From NCBI GenBank assembly GCA_000818945.1, contig KN805428.1, positions 149,181 through 213,180 on the forward strand: a DNA stretch of 64,000 bases, given 5' to 3'. The notes under the pieces are model-generated. The model was not told the origin of the DNA and did not search any database. It worked only from the letters and a program-made list of their open reading frames with translations. A program made the translations under genes and the position numbers. The DNA comes from Schizochytrium sp. CCTCC M209059. Its lineage: Eukaryota > Sar > Bigyra > Thraustochytrida > Thraustochytriidae. Every line of letters begins with the position of its first letter. Within the stretch, counting starts at the first letter, position 1. This document shows, in pieces, positions 49,057 to 59,430 of the stretch.

Positions 49057-50199
49057 ATGCTCGGCGTGGTGCGTGCAAGAGCCCCGACCGCAAACTACAC
49101 GCGCGAGTCGAGGCGGTGGATCACCGGGCGCAGAAAGGCAGCACAGGAGCGCCAGCGGCGACAATGGCGACAGGGCGTGCAGCAGATGCTCGCCGAGCGG
49201 TGGGAGCTGCGCGAGGCCCAGAGGCTGCAACAAGCGAAAGAAGCACAGCTTTTGGAGCAGCAGCAGCAGTACAAACAGCAAAAGGGGAAGTCGATTGAGG
49301 CAAAGTCCACCCGAAAGTGGTACATGAGAATACCTGGCGTGCAGCGCTTGTATGACTACTACGCATGGGTTAAGCCCGCTTTCACTCCCTTGAGCTATCC
49401 CCCCGGATACGATATTCCGTACTGGTATCGTAAGAAGTACACGCTCGACGATTTTCGGAGAGGTTTTGTGGACGGAACGCGCATGTACATACGATCCTTC
49501 AAGGACCCTGAGGTGGTTGATCACGGCATTCTCGATCCCAAAGAGCTGGAGCGCAAGATGAAAAAGGAGGAAAAGGAAATGGATGAGCTCGCGGAAAAGG
49601 TCAAGGTTACTCGAAAACAGGCCCAGAAGGGTCTTGGCATGACGCGATCGATTCTCGAGGGCTTGCGCGATGGCATGACAAGCTTTGTCGAGGGTTACAA
49701 GGAGGGTCGTGTGCAAGCCATGGCCGACATCGAAGAGGACAATCGCAAGAGGGCCAAAGAAGGAAAACGACCCCGCGGTATCACGTCATTCTTGCTTCAA
49801 GGAGATGACGAAGATGCCGAAAAACAAAAACGCTTATCGAAATTTACGCTCAACAAGTACAGGAAACTTCGCGCCGACCGCGTGCGCATCGCTCAAGAAA
49901 TCAAGGAAAAGGCTGAGGAAGAAGCTGAGGAAGCTCTTTGGGACAAAGCAGAGGCAGAACTGAAGGCTGAGGCCGCCGCAGAAGTGGCTCGTCGTGAAGC
50001 CGCGGAGGCTGAGCGTATTGCCCGCGGCCCTCAGTACGAGACAGGCGTAGGCAGTCACAAGCGACGAAGGGCAGCAAAACGATTCTCGCGAACGCTTGAC
50101 GCTCACTCCGACGGGGAGGACCCGCATACTGGCGAGAAGGGTAAGGAGGGTGAGGAAGGTGGAATACCCATCTCGAAGGAGACCAAAAAGGATACTTAG
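49057..50199 (+). CDS. Basic coiled-coil orphan protein
   Basis: The first ATG is at 49057, giving about 380 residues. I do not recognise a family. The N-terminus (MLGVVRARAPTANYTRESRR) is basic with no acidic residue before residue 16, compatible with a mitochondrial presequence but not decisive. A Gln/Glu/Arg-rich helix follows (about 30-80). Then a distinctive central segment rich in Tyr, Trp and Pro runs from about 88 to 150 (KWYMRIPGVQRLYDYYAWVKPAF, then YPPGYDIPYWYRKKYTLDDFRRGFVDG). The rest is charged helix (about 160-345, Lys/Glu/Ala-rich, likely coiled coil) and a basic/acidic tail. The Tyr/Trp-rich centre looks conserved in character and would be the part to search with. Confidence 0.6.
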   Translation: MLGVVRARAPTANYTRESRRWITGRRKAAQERQRRQWRQGVQQMLAERWELREAQRLQQAKEAQLLEQQQQYKQQKGKSIEAKSTRKWYMRIPGVQRLYDYYAWVKPAFTPLSYPPGYDIPYWYRKKYTLDDFRRGFVDGTRMYIRSFKDPEVVDHGILDPKELERKMKKEEKEMDELAEKVKVTRKQAQKGLGMTRSILEGLRDGMTSFVEGYKEGRVQAMADIEEDNRKRAKEGKRPRGITSFLLQGDDEDAEKQKRLSKFTLNKYRKLRADRVRIAQEIKEKAEEEAEEALWDKAEAELKAEAAAEVARREAAEAERIARGPQYETGVGSHKRRRAAKRFSRTLDAHSDGEDPHTGEKGKEGEEGGIPISKETKKDT

Positions 50200-50559
50200 A
50201 ATGCAAAAGGGAACGCGATTCGAGACGCTTCATTGCGCTTTTGATGCAGATCGCCGATCTTTTCCTTCTAATTTCGACAGAAACTGTGAAAGCTTGGTCA
50301 TGTTACCGTGCAATATATCGTTTGTTCGATCCCGTGCGCATGGACTTTTTCTCTTGCAGTTCGTCGGATGTCCAGGAGGAGACAATGGAGCTGCCACTAG
50401 GGCAGTGTATGGCGCAGTAGACATTTCTATTTCTATGTCGACACGCTTCAGTCATCCAATCAAGGCAGACCCGTTCTGAGGCTATACTGGCAAATGAGTC
50501 ACGGAGGCGCTCATTGCTAATTGAAATTATATTTAGTACACAAACGCGGCGCCTAAGGC
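50200..50559. other. Convergent spacer
   Basis: A 360-bp spacer between the stop of the coiled-coil orphan and the stop of the kinesin. No gene is seen. Near the kinesin stop it contains AGGCCTACTTG, a one-mismatch relative of the recurrent 11-mer. Confidence 0.5.
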
Positions 50560-53500
50560 CTACTTGTTTGAAGAAGAAGACGTTGCCGCATGGGTCTCTT
50601 TGATGGCGAGCGCCTGAAGACAGCGTGTGACGAGGTTGAACAGACCTGTCAAATCTTTGTTCACGCCTTCGGGAAGCTCTTCCGACTGTGACCGAACTTG
50701 GACAACGATAGACTTGATCTTGTCCATGATGGTTTGCATGGCAAGCTGCTCTTTGGCATGATTGATGGAGCGCTGCCGAAGCTTCTCCATCTCCACGAGC
50801 AAACTCTCGTTGTCGCCCGAGGGAAGCCGTGCTCGCGGAGATTTGGGCGTGCGCGGGGTCCCCGATGCATACTGAGCGCTTTTGGCGCTGGCGAGAGCCG
50901 ATTGCATTTCCTGGCGCTCCTTGGCCATATTTTCGAGCTGAACGCGCATCTTGGCGTTTTCCTCGCGAACCGAACGCAGCTGATTGTCGCGCTTCGCAAC
51001 TCGAGCGGTCATTTGCTCGCGAAATGTCTGATACTGCTCCGTGAGCGCGCGCACACGCTGTTCCAAGCGCGCGTTGGCTTCGGCACCATCCGGTGTAGCT
51101 GTCCGAAAGTCCATCTCCTTGGGAAGACTACTCGCGCTCCGTGGACGGACACTCGCTTGGCCCGCGTTCCGGTCCTGACCTTGCGTGGCCTCCAGAGCAT
51201 GATCTGCCTCCGCGCCAACGGCAAGAGTAAGAACCTTATCCTTTTGCTGCTGCGGGAATGTGACGATCTTGTTGTCGTCCACATAGGACGAATCCGGATC
51301 TGGGTTAACTCCGAGCGCCTGTCGTAGTTCTCTGCTTTTTTCGTCCGCCCCCGGCGTTGCGTGTTGCGACTCGAGTGCAAGGCGCTTGAGATGGATGAGC
51401 TCGGTCGTTTTCTCGTCCAAGCGCTCCTCGGTGTCGCGACGTTTCTTTTCGCTCTCGTCAAGCTCATCCTGTAGCGCAATTATCTGGTCGTCCCGTTCGT
51501 TGAGACGCTGGGTGAGGTTGACCATTATGTCCCGCTGTTTGAGCAGAAGCTGCTTGTAGCGATCCGTCTGGGCAAGCTGGACTTCGATTTGCTCGCGTTC
51601 GCGCTCGAGGTCCTCGACCTTGGCGCTGTACTCTGCCCGCATTTGGTCGCGATGCGCTTTGAGTGCAGTGCGAAATTGCGGCGTGTCTTGCACATTGCTC
51701 AAGTGCATCGAGCCCGGTCCACCCATGAGCATCTTGCTCTGCAGCTGGGCGATGCGCTCCTCGAGCTGACGTTTGGCCTCTTTTTCTCTCATGAACTCCA
51801 CGGAGCGAGACTCGAGCGCGCGCAGCGCAGCCATTTTGTCGGCTTCGGCGCGACGCTTTTGGTCTTCAAGCTCGAGCACTACACGCTGGTCGACGACATT
51901 TTTCGACTTTTGCGCCAGCTCTCGGCGCAAGCGCTTGAGTTCGCGCTCGTACTTTCGCAAGAGCGAGTTCTTATCAACGTCCTCGTTGACGCAAGCTTTG
52001 TTGCGGATGCTTTTGGCCCGATTGGCGAACTTAAGCGTCGAAAGGGTCTCCGAGATGGCATCGCCAGCAGGGCTGATCATAGCATACATGGCTGTCTTGC
52101 AGTTACCACCCAAACTGTCCTCCAAGATGCGCGTCAGCTTCGAATCCCGATACGGGATATGCTGCCGACCGCGGTCATCAGTGAGAGCCGAAATGACGTT
52201 GCCTAGCGCAGACAGCGATCGGTTAATTTTGCGGCTTTCCTCGAGGCGCTGGCCAGTCGCTCCAGAGATGCGAACCCGCTCCGAGCCCGCCAAATCGACA
52301 AGGTTGAGCTTGGCGATGCGAAAGCGCTGGCGGACCAAGTCCTCTGGTGACTTGTCCCCAAACGCATTGGCAATGAGCATTTTCTCGAACTGTTCAGATG
52401 AAATGCTTCGGCCTTGCAGGTCTACAAAGGTGGTTTCGCACTGCTCGACGATGATCTTGAGAATGGCGTGACTACGGCTACTCACTTCGTTTAGTTTGGT
52501 CTTGCCTGTGGCGCGTCCTGCTGCCCCGCGCGACATGAGTTTAAAGATCTCCGCGGGTGACCGCACCACCCATTCGGACAGACCTTCGACGTATACCCCT
52601 CTTGTATTTTCCTTCGATCTGTCGTCTTCCCTGATTTGCAGATTGGCATTTTCGGGCTTGAGGAGATCATAGATTACATCGTTGTAAATTTGAAGATAAG
52701 AGGCGCGCACCAAGAAGCGATTTCCCCCAGATGCCTTTTCTTGAATGTGCGAAAAGATTTGTTCGATGGCGCGCGGAACGACGCCTCGGTCCTCGAAGCG
52801 CTCAGCATCGCCTTCCATCGTGTACGTTTTGCCAGTCCCGGTTTGGCCGTAAGCGAAGATGGTAGCGTTGTAGCCTTCAAGGCAAGACGCAACCAGCGAG
52901 CGAGCGGACCGATCGTAGATTTCGCGTTGCGAAGAACCCATGCCGTGTACCGCATCGAACGTAAATGAGCTGTGATCTGTAATTTGTACGGAATTTTGTT
53001 CCGGGGTCACGTGTACGAGCTGAGGTGCTCGTCTGTCATCGTGAGCCAAATACGGGCGCAGTCGAACGACAACTTGGACGCGTTGCATGGCTCGTTGAGA
53101 GAAAGAATCAGCCCGGCTTTCTCGACTTAGGAATCGGATGGAGCTCGACTCACGTGGACGCTGTTGCTGCTGGGATTCTGCTTGATCTACATCTTCATCA
53201 GCGTACATGTCTTCATTCTGAACGAGAGCATCCACAAGCTCCATGTCGATTTCGCTGCCAGCGACCTCTGCTGCAGCAATCGCAACGCGGCCGACCTCTT
53301 CCATCATCATTTGGTCTTCGAGGATGTCTTGTGCACTACCACCGCCACCCGTGTGAGGACTTCGGCTGCCATTTGTGGTACCACGATCCCGAGGAGTCCC
53401 CATGGAGACCTGGTCTGCCTCATCTTCACTGTACATGAAACTATCGTACTTTTCATCCTCGTCTGGGTCCTCGGTGTCCCCGTCGTCCATTTCTTTACGC

Positions 53501-53637
53501 GTTTTGTGGGTCCTGTTCGCGAACAAGGTCTCGTTGCCGTCGAGAAGATCGCCGGCCAGCAAAGACGGCGACGAGGTAGATCGATGGCTACTCGTGCCGC
53601 TACTCTGTCTCCTCACGAGACGTTGCCGCGCGTCCAT
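50560..53637 (-). CDS. Kinesin motor protein
   Basis: This 1025-residue protein starts at ATG 53637. A disordered acidic N-terminal extension (1-185) precedes a complete motor domain (about 186-550). The P-loop is FAYGQTGTGKT (261-271), switch I NEVSSRSH (383-390) and switch II DLAGSE (448-453). The microtubule-binding helix-type motif INRSLSALGNVISALTD and YRDSKLTRILEDSLGG follow, then LSTLKFANRAKSIRN. An insertion of about 35-40 residues sits between switch I and switch II (about 401-440). The neck (KYERELKRLRREL, about 562-575) leads into long coiled coils (about 560-790 and 860-930) and a short C-terminal helix region. The motor lies N-terminal to the coil, so plus-end movement is expected. 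The subfamily is uncertain; the neck resembles kinesin-4 or related oomycete proteins. Confidence 0.93.
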   Translation of the reverse strand: MDARQRLVRRQSSGTSSHRSTSSPSLLAGDLLDGNETLFANRTHKTRKEMDDGDTEDPDEDEKYDSFMYSEDEADQVSMGTPRDRGTTNGSRSPHTGGGGSAQDILEDQMMMEEVGRVAIAAAEVAGSEIDMELVDALVQNEDMYADEDVDQAESQQQQRPRESSSIRFLSRESRADSFSQRAMQRVQVVVRLRPYLAHDDRRAPQLVHVTPEQNSVQITDHSSFTFDAVHGMGSSQREIYDRSARSLVASCLEGYNATIFAYGQTGTGKTYTMEGDAERFEDRGVVPRAIEQIFSHIQEKASGGNRFLVRASYLQIYNDVIYDLLKPENANLQIREDDRSKENTRGVYVEGLSEWVVRSPAEIFKLMSRGAAGRATGKTKLNEVSSRSHAILKIIVEQCETTFVDLQGRSISSEQFEKMLIANAFGDKSPEDLVRQRFRIAKLNLVDLAGSERVRISGATGQRLEESRKINRSLSALGNVISALTDDRGRQHIPYRDSKLTRILEDSLGGNCKTAMYAMISPAGDAISETLSTLKFANRAKSIRNKACVNEDVDKNSLLRKYERELKRLRRELAQKSKNVVDQRVVLELEDQKRRAEADKMAALRALESRSVEFMREKEAKRQLEERIAQLQSKMLMGGPGSMHLSNVQDTPQFRTALKAHRDQMRAEYSAKVEDLEREREQIEVQLAQTDRYKQLLLKQRDIMVNLTQRLNERDDQIIALQDELDESEKKRRDTEERLDEKTTELIHLKRLALESQHATPGADEKSRELRQALGVNPDPDSSYVDDNKIVTFPQQQKDKVLTLAVGAEADHALEATQGQDRNAGQASVRPRSASSLPKEMDFRTATPDGAEANARLEQRVRALTEQYQTFREQMTARVAKRDNQLRSVREENAKMRVQLENMAKERQEMQSALASAKSAQYASGTPRTPKSPRARLPSGDNESLLVEMEKLRQRSINHAKEQLAMQTIMDKIKSIVVQVRSQSEELPEGVNKDLTGLFNLVTRCLQALAIKETHAATSSSSNK

Positions 53638-53905
53638 CTTGCGCGCCGCTCGCCTCGCGACTCAGAACGATTCGAGGGAGCCCAAGATTGTTGTGTCTGT
53701 CTGTGTCTTTCTTGTCACGCGCAACCGTTGCGCGCTTGTTGCCTTAGGCAGGCAAGTACGTCTGCAGAGTGCTCTTCGCGGTGAACGGACTTTACGATTT
53801 AGTGCCGCGAGGCTCGACAACGTCGCGCCTCACACCTACTCTAAGACCTGTTCGCGCGCCACGCGCCGCGCGCCGAGCCCGTTCGTTCTCTGTCTATTTG
53901 CGTGC

Positions 53906-53936
<31 letters not shown>

Positions 53937-54191
53937 TCAGCAAGCACTGTTCGCCCCAAATAAAGAGTGGAAAACCCGTTGGGAGGGTCACAATGCCATG
54001 TAGCGTTTGCTCGTCAATGGGACTTGTGCAGCCAAGAAGAAGTGTATTTGGTGGGCGGGGAACGAATTGAAAATGATGGGGAGATTTTTAAAATGTAGTT
54101 CAGCCAGTGGACTTGGTTGTCATGTACAGATTTGAAGGCTTGCGCGACAAGCGTGACATGGCCAGCGCCATGTGCTTTGCGGGGATGAAAA
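53638..54191. other. Spacer between kinesin and PSP1 genes
   Basis: The 554-bp spacer includes the kinesin promoter side and the PSP1 3' end. It contains an AAGC tetranucleotide array (about 53906-53942). No gene is seen. Confidence 0.5.
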
Positions 54192-55823
54192 TTAGAAGGG
54201 CTCGCAGTCGCGGCGCTGAAACCAAACGCGTGCTTTGAGACCAAATGCCTTGGACTTCTTCAAGCTCTTGTACACGTCCTCGCTAAAGGGGTTCCATTCG
54301 GTCTTCTTGGAGCAGTCGACAAAGATGATGAGGCGCTTTTTGTCGAATTGAAGCTCGACGTCGACAACGCGAAGCGTCTTGGCGATCTTTTTCATGCGCG
54401 CATCCGGCTTGGCGAGGATCCTGCGGCAAAATGGCAAAATGTCCTCTTCGAGGTCGCGGCAGGAGAGGCGCATCGCCAAGTCCTGCGGGGTGGCCAGGCG
54501 GATGACGGGCATGAATGGGATCTTTGGGATATGCGGCGTCAGCTTGCACGGTTCAACCTTGATGATCCTGCCAAGATCCTCGCCACGGTCCATGTTCATG
54601 ACCACCTCGAGGTCTTTTCCGGCGTCCTGACGGCAAGCGAACTCATCGAGGATGTGGAAGCCCGGAGATCCATTTGAAGCCTTGACCTCGTTCGGGGCCT
54701 GGAAGAGCGCAACTCGAGCATTCTTGAATGCGACATGCAAGAGAACGATCATGCCTGTCTCATGCGGTCCAGGAATGACTGGGTCGCTGGGATGCGCTTT
54801 CGCACTCGCCAGGGTGAACGAGTTTTTGGTATCAATCACCGTGAAGCCATCGTTGGCGTAGCGCTCCACAGCGGCCAGTTCTGCCTTGAGGTCGCGCGCA
54901 TTCAAGATGCGTTGAAGGACAGGCTTGTAAGGCGGCGCCCAGGCAGTTGTGCTCATCGGCGACGAGGACGAAAATTGGTCCGTGGCATGGTCCCTGGTGG
55001 GCCGCTGAGCACCGACAGCGAGGGAGCGCGAAGGGAGACAGCCTTGAGAGCGAATGGAGCGCTTCTCGTGCGCCGAGGCCAAATCTGAGAGATGGAGCGG
55101 CGTCGTCGTGGTGAGCAGCTGCGCAGAAGGGTTTGAGCGCAGCGGATGCGCTCCAAGTTGAGCCGCATTTCGCCATGGGTTGGCTCGCGGGTATCCGTCG
55201 CGCATTGCGAAAGGCTCGGAGTCTGCACCCAGCTCGTGCAGACGGTTTTTGGCGCTGTGGTGCTCGTCAATAGTTTGCCGGTAGGCTTTCCACACTGGCA
55301 CTTGATGCGTTCGAGGCATGTGCGCGACAAGACGGCTCGCCAGAAAGCCTTCGTTGTCCAGATACGGGTCATCAAATGCTGAGAGGACCTTTTGCGCCGC
55401 TGCACAAAAGGGATTGCTTCTGTACTCGCGTTGCGACGCGGCCACATCGCTTTCAAAACGTTGGTAAAAAAGGTCCGAAGGAATGAGACCCAGTGCTTCT
55501 TGGTCGTCGGGCGCGCCAGCTGCAGCGACCGAAGGCTCGAGCGTGTGCGAGGGGTCGGCATCAGCAGAATAAAGACCGGCATCAGGGTGAGCCGGGTCTT
55601 CGAGATGCTGAATGATTTCATATGTCTCAAGTGCCATGAACTTGTCGAGCGATGGGCACGCCTCGCGGGGTGCGGAAGATACACTGGTTTCATGATGGGT
55701 CGTGGCCAAGCCTTCAAGGCTTTTGCACGCCCAGATGCTGTCATTGAAGAAGTTGTGCGGGTGGTCCCGCGAAGCGTCGCTACTTTCGCGCTCCAGTTCC
55801 TTTGACCAGGGGGTGGGCTCCAT
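54192..55823 (-). CDS. PSP1 C-terminal-domain protein
   Basis: This 543-residue protein starts at ATG 55823. The N-terminal ~350 residues are poorly conserved in character and partly disordered. From about residue 358 there is a PSP1 domain. A beta region (GMIVLLHVAFKNARVALFQA) is followed by VVMNMDRGEDLGRIIKVEP (408-425), where PSP1 proteins have the 'rG.dlG.V' motif. Then come VIRLATPQDLAMRL (440-453), CRRILAKPDARMKKI and VVDVELQFDKKRLIIFVDC (487-504). The final segment (FSEDVYKSL...ARVWFQRRDC) matches the 'vkdLy..fk.riw' end. Yeast PSP1 is a suppressor of DNA polymerase mutations and bacterial YaaT-type relatives act in RNA-processing complexes. Here a scaffold role in nucleic-acid metabolism is only inferred. 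Confidence 0.82.
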   Translation of the reverse strand: MEPTPWSKELERESSDASRDHPHNFFNDSIWACKSLEGLATTHHETSVSSAPREACPSLDKFMALETYEIIQHLEDPAHPDAGLYSADADPSHTLEPSVAAAGAPDDQEALGLIPSDLFYQRFESDVAASQREYRSNPFCAAAQKVLSAFDDPYLDNEGFLASRLVAHMPRTHQVPVWKAYRQTIDEHHSAKNRLHELGADSEPFAMRDGYPRANPWRNAAQLGAHPLRSNPSAQLLTTTTPLHLSDLASAHEKRSIRSQGCLPSRSLAVGAQRPTRDHATDQFSSSSPMSTTAWAPPYKPVLQRILNARDLKAELAAVERYANDGFTVIDTKNSFTLASAKAHPSDPVIPGPHETGMIVLLHVAFKNARVALFQAPNEVKASNGSPGFHILDEFACRQDAGKDLEVVMNMDRGEDLGRIIKVEPCKLTPHIPKIPFMPVIRLATPQDLAMRLSCRDLEEDILPFCRRILAKPDARMKKIAKTLRVVDVELQFDKKRLIIFVDCSKKTEWNPFSEDVYKSLKKSKAFGLKARVWFQRRDCEPF

Positions 55824-58594
55824 GCTCGCTCCTGGTCTTTCGTCGAAATCGTACTTGTCCTTGTCGTTCTTGATGTTGTTATCGTCCTCGTGAAGGCAAC
55901 GGTGGCGAACGACGGCGGTACTCCAAGCGTGCCGGGTTCGTCCGGTGTCGTGCGCGTCTTCACGGCTCCTGCGTCGTGCGTTTTGAGCAAACGATTGTGG
56001 ATTTGAATTCCAAATTCAAATTCCTGTTTGCCCGCGTTCGCTCAAAGTTATGATTTTGAATTTTGAAGAATTTAAAAAGAATTCTTCTCTCCTGTCAGCG
56101 AGACCTGGCAGCGTGTTTAGCCGGCGAGTCGTCGAGGGGCGCAAAAGATGTCGGAGACCGAGCGAATTCGCCTTCAAAGTCTCGTCTGGAAGTCCGAGAG
56201 GCTTCGTCGGCCAAACGACCTCTTCGTGGTTCCCTCTTTCCTTGTCTGCTATGGAGCCAGTGAGCCCAACGTAGGCGGTAGTTAGTAACAGTTAGCTTCG
56301 CGCTGCGTTTTGGTGTGCGTCGTGTCGCCAGTTAAGTCAGTCTCTTTCCCGCTTCAGCCGCGTTTCAAACCGTCACCCAACCGCGTGCGCGAAAGAAAAG
56401 CTCAGCGTGCAATGAGGAGGCAAAACACATGGGAAGCGAGCCTCTCGAGCGACCTTGCAAGCCTGCCAGTGTCCGTCCGCTCGCAAGCTCGCCCGCCCGC
56501 CGTCCTGCTCGAAGAACGAGAACACGCGCGCTACGCCTCCCTCTGCCTCTCGGCCGCTCTGCCCGCTGCGCCCCCCTGCGCCCTCTGGCCCCACCGCCCC
56601 CCACCGCTGATGACCTCCGGACGCGCGCAGGCTACACCGCGCCCGGTAGCGCCCCCCTAGGCCCGCCTATATCCCCCGCCTCGACATTCCAAATCAGCAA
56701 CAAATTACAGCCCGAAGCAGCAGGCCGCGGGCGGCAGGGCGCCTGGCCGGAAGGGGAGACGTACCTGGGCTCGGACGGCACGCCGCGGCGCCCGCTCGAT
56801 CGCGCGCCACGCCGCGGCGCCTGTTCGATCGCGCGTCCCGCCGCGGCGCGAGCGCGAAGATGAAACGAAGAAGGGAGGAAACGAGCGAGCGAAGGGAGGT
56901 GAAATGATCGCACGCAGCGCGGAGGAAATGTGGAGAGCTCTGAAGGCGAGACAGCGGCCCGTGGAGCGCGCTAGCGCGCGCGCGCGAGCTCGCGAGCTCG
57001 AGCTCGCGAGATGCGGAAAATGCGCGCGTGCACGCAAGGAGTCCCCCGCTCGCTTGAAGAGTACAGAGCCGACGGGGCCGCGAGGGTCGCGGCAGAAAGT
57101 GGGCGACGCTCGGCTGCGCTGGCGAGATGGGTTCGCAGGCGTCACCCCGCGGCGCGAGGCGTCACAGGCGCGAGCGAGTCTGGGTTTGCGTTTTGCCGCG
57201 TGGAACTGGGCTTGACAGGAGATAATCGCGACAGGCGAGCAGCGACAAGTGCAAGGGACAGAACTCGAAACGACGATGACAATATTTACTGGCTTCGCGA
57301 CTGGCGACGCCGGTCGCGTGCCGGACGGGCGGCCAGGCAGGCATTTCTCGAGCCGTGGCGACCATAGACGCTGCGAAAGTCGCCTTAAAAAATACTGATG
57401 GGTGCCGCGCACAAAGAAGGCGAAACGATCCGAGTCTTTGTATGCAGCAGCAGTAGCAGCAGCAGCAGCAGACGCGGACCGCAGCACCCGTTGTTCGATC
57501 CTGGCCTGGGTGTAGCATGCTGAAGATCGATCGAGCGATCGATCGTCTAACCAATCGATCCAGGCCGATCGACCAATCTGTCAGGGGGAGATCGGCAGAG
57601 ACGCCCTGCCTGGGCCCTCTCGCGCGGAGGCGTGATGGACGCCAGGGGTAGCTAGCTGTCGAGCCCAGTTTCCTTCGCGGCCCGCAGCGCACGTGTCAAC
57701 AGGCGGCGAGTGGCGTCACTGCCGGGGCCTGGCGGCCCGCCTGTTCGTGCGGAACACTGGGCTCGGCCGCGATGTCGATCTTTGCGAGAGGAAGAACTGC
57801 TCAGGATCGCGGCGCGGCCAGAGTGCACTATCGTTAATCGCGTTTCCATGACATGGACGGACAGGTGGGCAGAATCCAGCCTCGGCGAGGACTGCAGGGC
57901 CGTCACAGAGTTTGCCCAGGGCCGGGCAACGAGCGAGCGACCAAGATTCCTTCTTGGTCAACTCATCGATGCTTGGCTTGTTGACGCGAACGCCTGGCTG
58001 GCCGATTGCCTGCCCTACTGCCTGCCTGACTCGCCTGGGAGAGTCAGATACCTGCCAGTGGACAAGTCTGGTCGCAGCCTCAACTTTAAAGGCGCTGCAC
58101 GCGGGGAGCGGCACAAACATCATCGAGCGTGCCATATAAGGCAACTTGGATTACCACCAGCAACAGCAGGAGCAGCAGCAGCAGCATAATTAATAGCACG
58201 ATTGGTGATGTGAAAGATATGGCGCTTTCGCGCGACCCGCTGGAGCGAGTGCCATTCCTGGCAAATGTCTTTGGAGGGAGACCGAACACCTAGAACTGGT
58301 AGACAGGACGGTCGTTCTTCCAATATCAATCGTGCAAGTAGTCTTCTAAAAAAGTTGCGTCGCATGCTCCCTCGCTCGGAGCCTCGCGAAGTACGGCCCC
58401 GGTCTGTCGATCGCTTGTCATTTCATCAAACGTAAGTGGGCCGTCCGAAGGGCTAGAGGGTTCGCGCACAGTTTCAGATCTTACTGTGGGCAGTGTCCAG
58501 GCGTCAGAAAAAGTTGTCGGTTGGTTTCCTTGCTGAAAGGACACGGTCTGCGGCCTGCACTCGACGTGTTGAGGTGATGCAGGCATCGCAGACG
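55824..58594. other. Sparse intergenic region with palindromes
   Basis: No gene seen. It contains a near-palindrome GGATTTGAATT / AATTCAAATTCC (55999-56024), GC-extreme sequence (about 56470-57020) with a perfect 22-bp palindrome at 56989-57010, GATC clusters (about 57528-57550) and a GCA array (about 58157-58185). Open frames are low-complexity or unremarkable. Confidence 0.5.
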
Positions 58595-59203
58595 TCAATC
58601 AATGTGAGCAGTGAGATTGCTCTCTTCTTGTCCAGGCTTGAGACGCTTGCCACGACGTCGACGTCCGAGGATGGTGTCGAGAAAGCGCCGAGGGCTGAAG
58701 CGGGCTGTCACAACAGTTGCGGTCCTCAGTTGAATTGAATTGAAGCGCTGGCTCGCGAAAAGCTCCCTCCCTCTCCGAGTCAGCAGGAGGATCTTCCTCA
58801 GTGGTTGCACAACAATTGAAGATCGAAGCAAACGCATTAGAGAGTAGCCTCTTTCGAGTTGATTTGAAGGGCTCGTGCAAGGGTCCGTCCCCTCTGTCCG
58901 GAGGAGGTCTTTCTCCAGTGGCTGCATACGATTCAAGATCGAAGCGAAGGCCACAAGGAGCAGCCACGTACTCGACGTCAAGTCTGTTGCTGCGCGGCCA
59001 AGCCCAGGGAGGCGGGCTCTGAAAGATTGATCATTCGCGTCTGGCAAGCCCATGATAGCAAGTGGTCGACGAAATGGTTGGCTGACCGATTGGTTGGCCG
59101 GCTTGTTGGCCGGCTGATCGATACATGCAAGAAAGCAAAACACGCAGACGAACGCGCAGAAACTCGTGTCAAGGAACAGACAAATCAATAGAAAAACGCG
59201 CAT
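58595..59203 (-). CDS. Doubtful ORF with signal-like N-terminus and internal repeat
   Basis: An ATG-started frame of 202 residues. The first ~27 residues (MRVFLLICLFLDTSFCAF...) are strongly hydrophobic and would serve as a signal peptide. Residues of the middle part show two copies of a ~39-residue unit, each with QPL(E/R)K..LL.T, encoded by a 117-bp tandem duplication (about 58737-58975). The period is a multiple of three and both copies stay in frame, which mildly supports coding. I recognise no family, and composition is otherwise unconvincing. It may be non-coding. Confidence 0.25.
   Translation of the reverse strand: MRVFLLICLFLDTSFCAFVCVFCFLACIDQPANKPANQSVSQPFRRPLAIMGLPDANDQSFRARLPGLGRAATDLTSSTWLLLVAFASILNRMQPLEKDLLRTEGTDPCTSPSNQLERGYSLMRLLRSSIVVQPLRKILLLTRRGRELFASQRFNSIQLRTATVVTARFSPRRFLDTILGRRRRGKRLKPGQEESNLTAHID
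58737..58975. repeat. Divergent 117-bp tandem duplication
   Basis: Two diverged copies, clearest where AGGAGGATCTTCCTCAGTGG (58785 on) matches AGGAGGTCTTTCTCCAGTGG (58902 on), followed by TGAAGATCGAAGC against TCAAGATCGAAGC. The flanking parts of each unit also align. Confidence 0.65.
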
Positions 59204-59430
59204 GTCTTTCAAAAACAAATTGATTCGAACTCGACAGCCTTTCCGTTCTTTCAACAAACAGCCTGCTTGCTCTTCTTACGCTGCAGGTGCTGGTGCTGGC
59301 GCTGCTCACTGCCTCTTCATCCATCCTTGAACAAGGTGCGCATTGTCGCGAAGTTGAACAGTGAAGCACGGCTGACTAAAAATGATCGGGCCTTAGTCGA
59401 TGATGATCCTGCGTTGCAGGCCGAAGGAAA

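Noticed and set aside
58326..58598. Short minus-strand frame following the doubtful 202-residue ORF
   Set aside because: There is no ATG at its start, no clear splice signals to join it to the upstream frame, and no domain.
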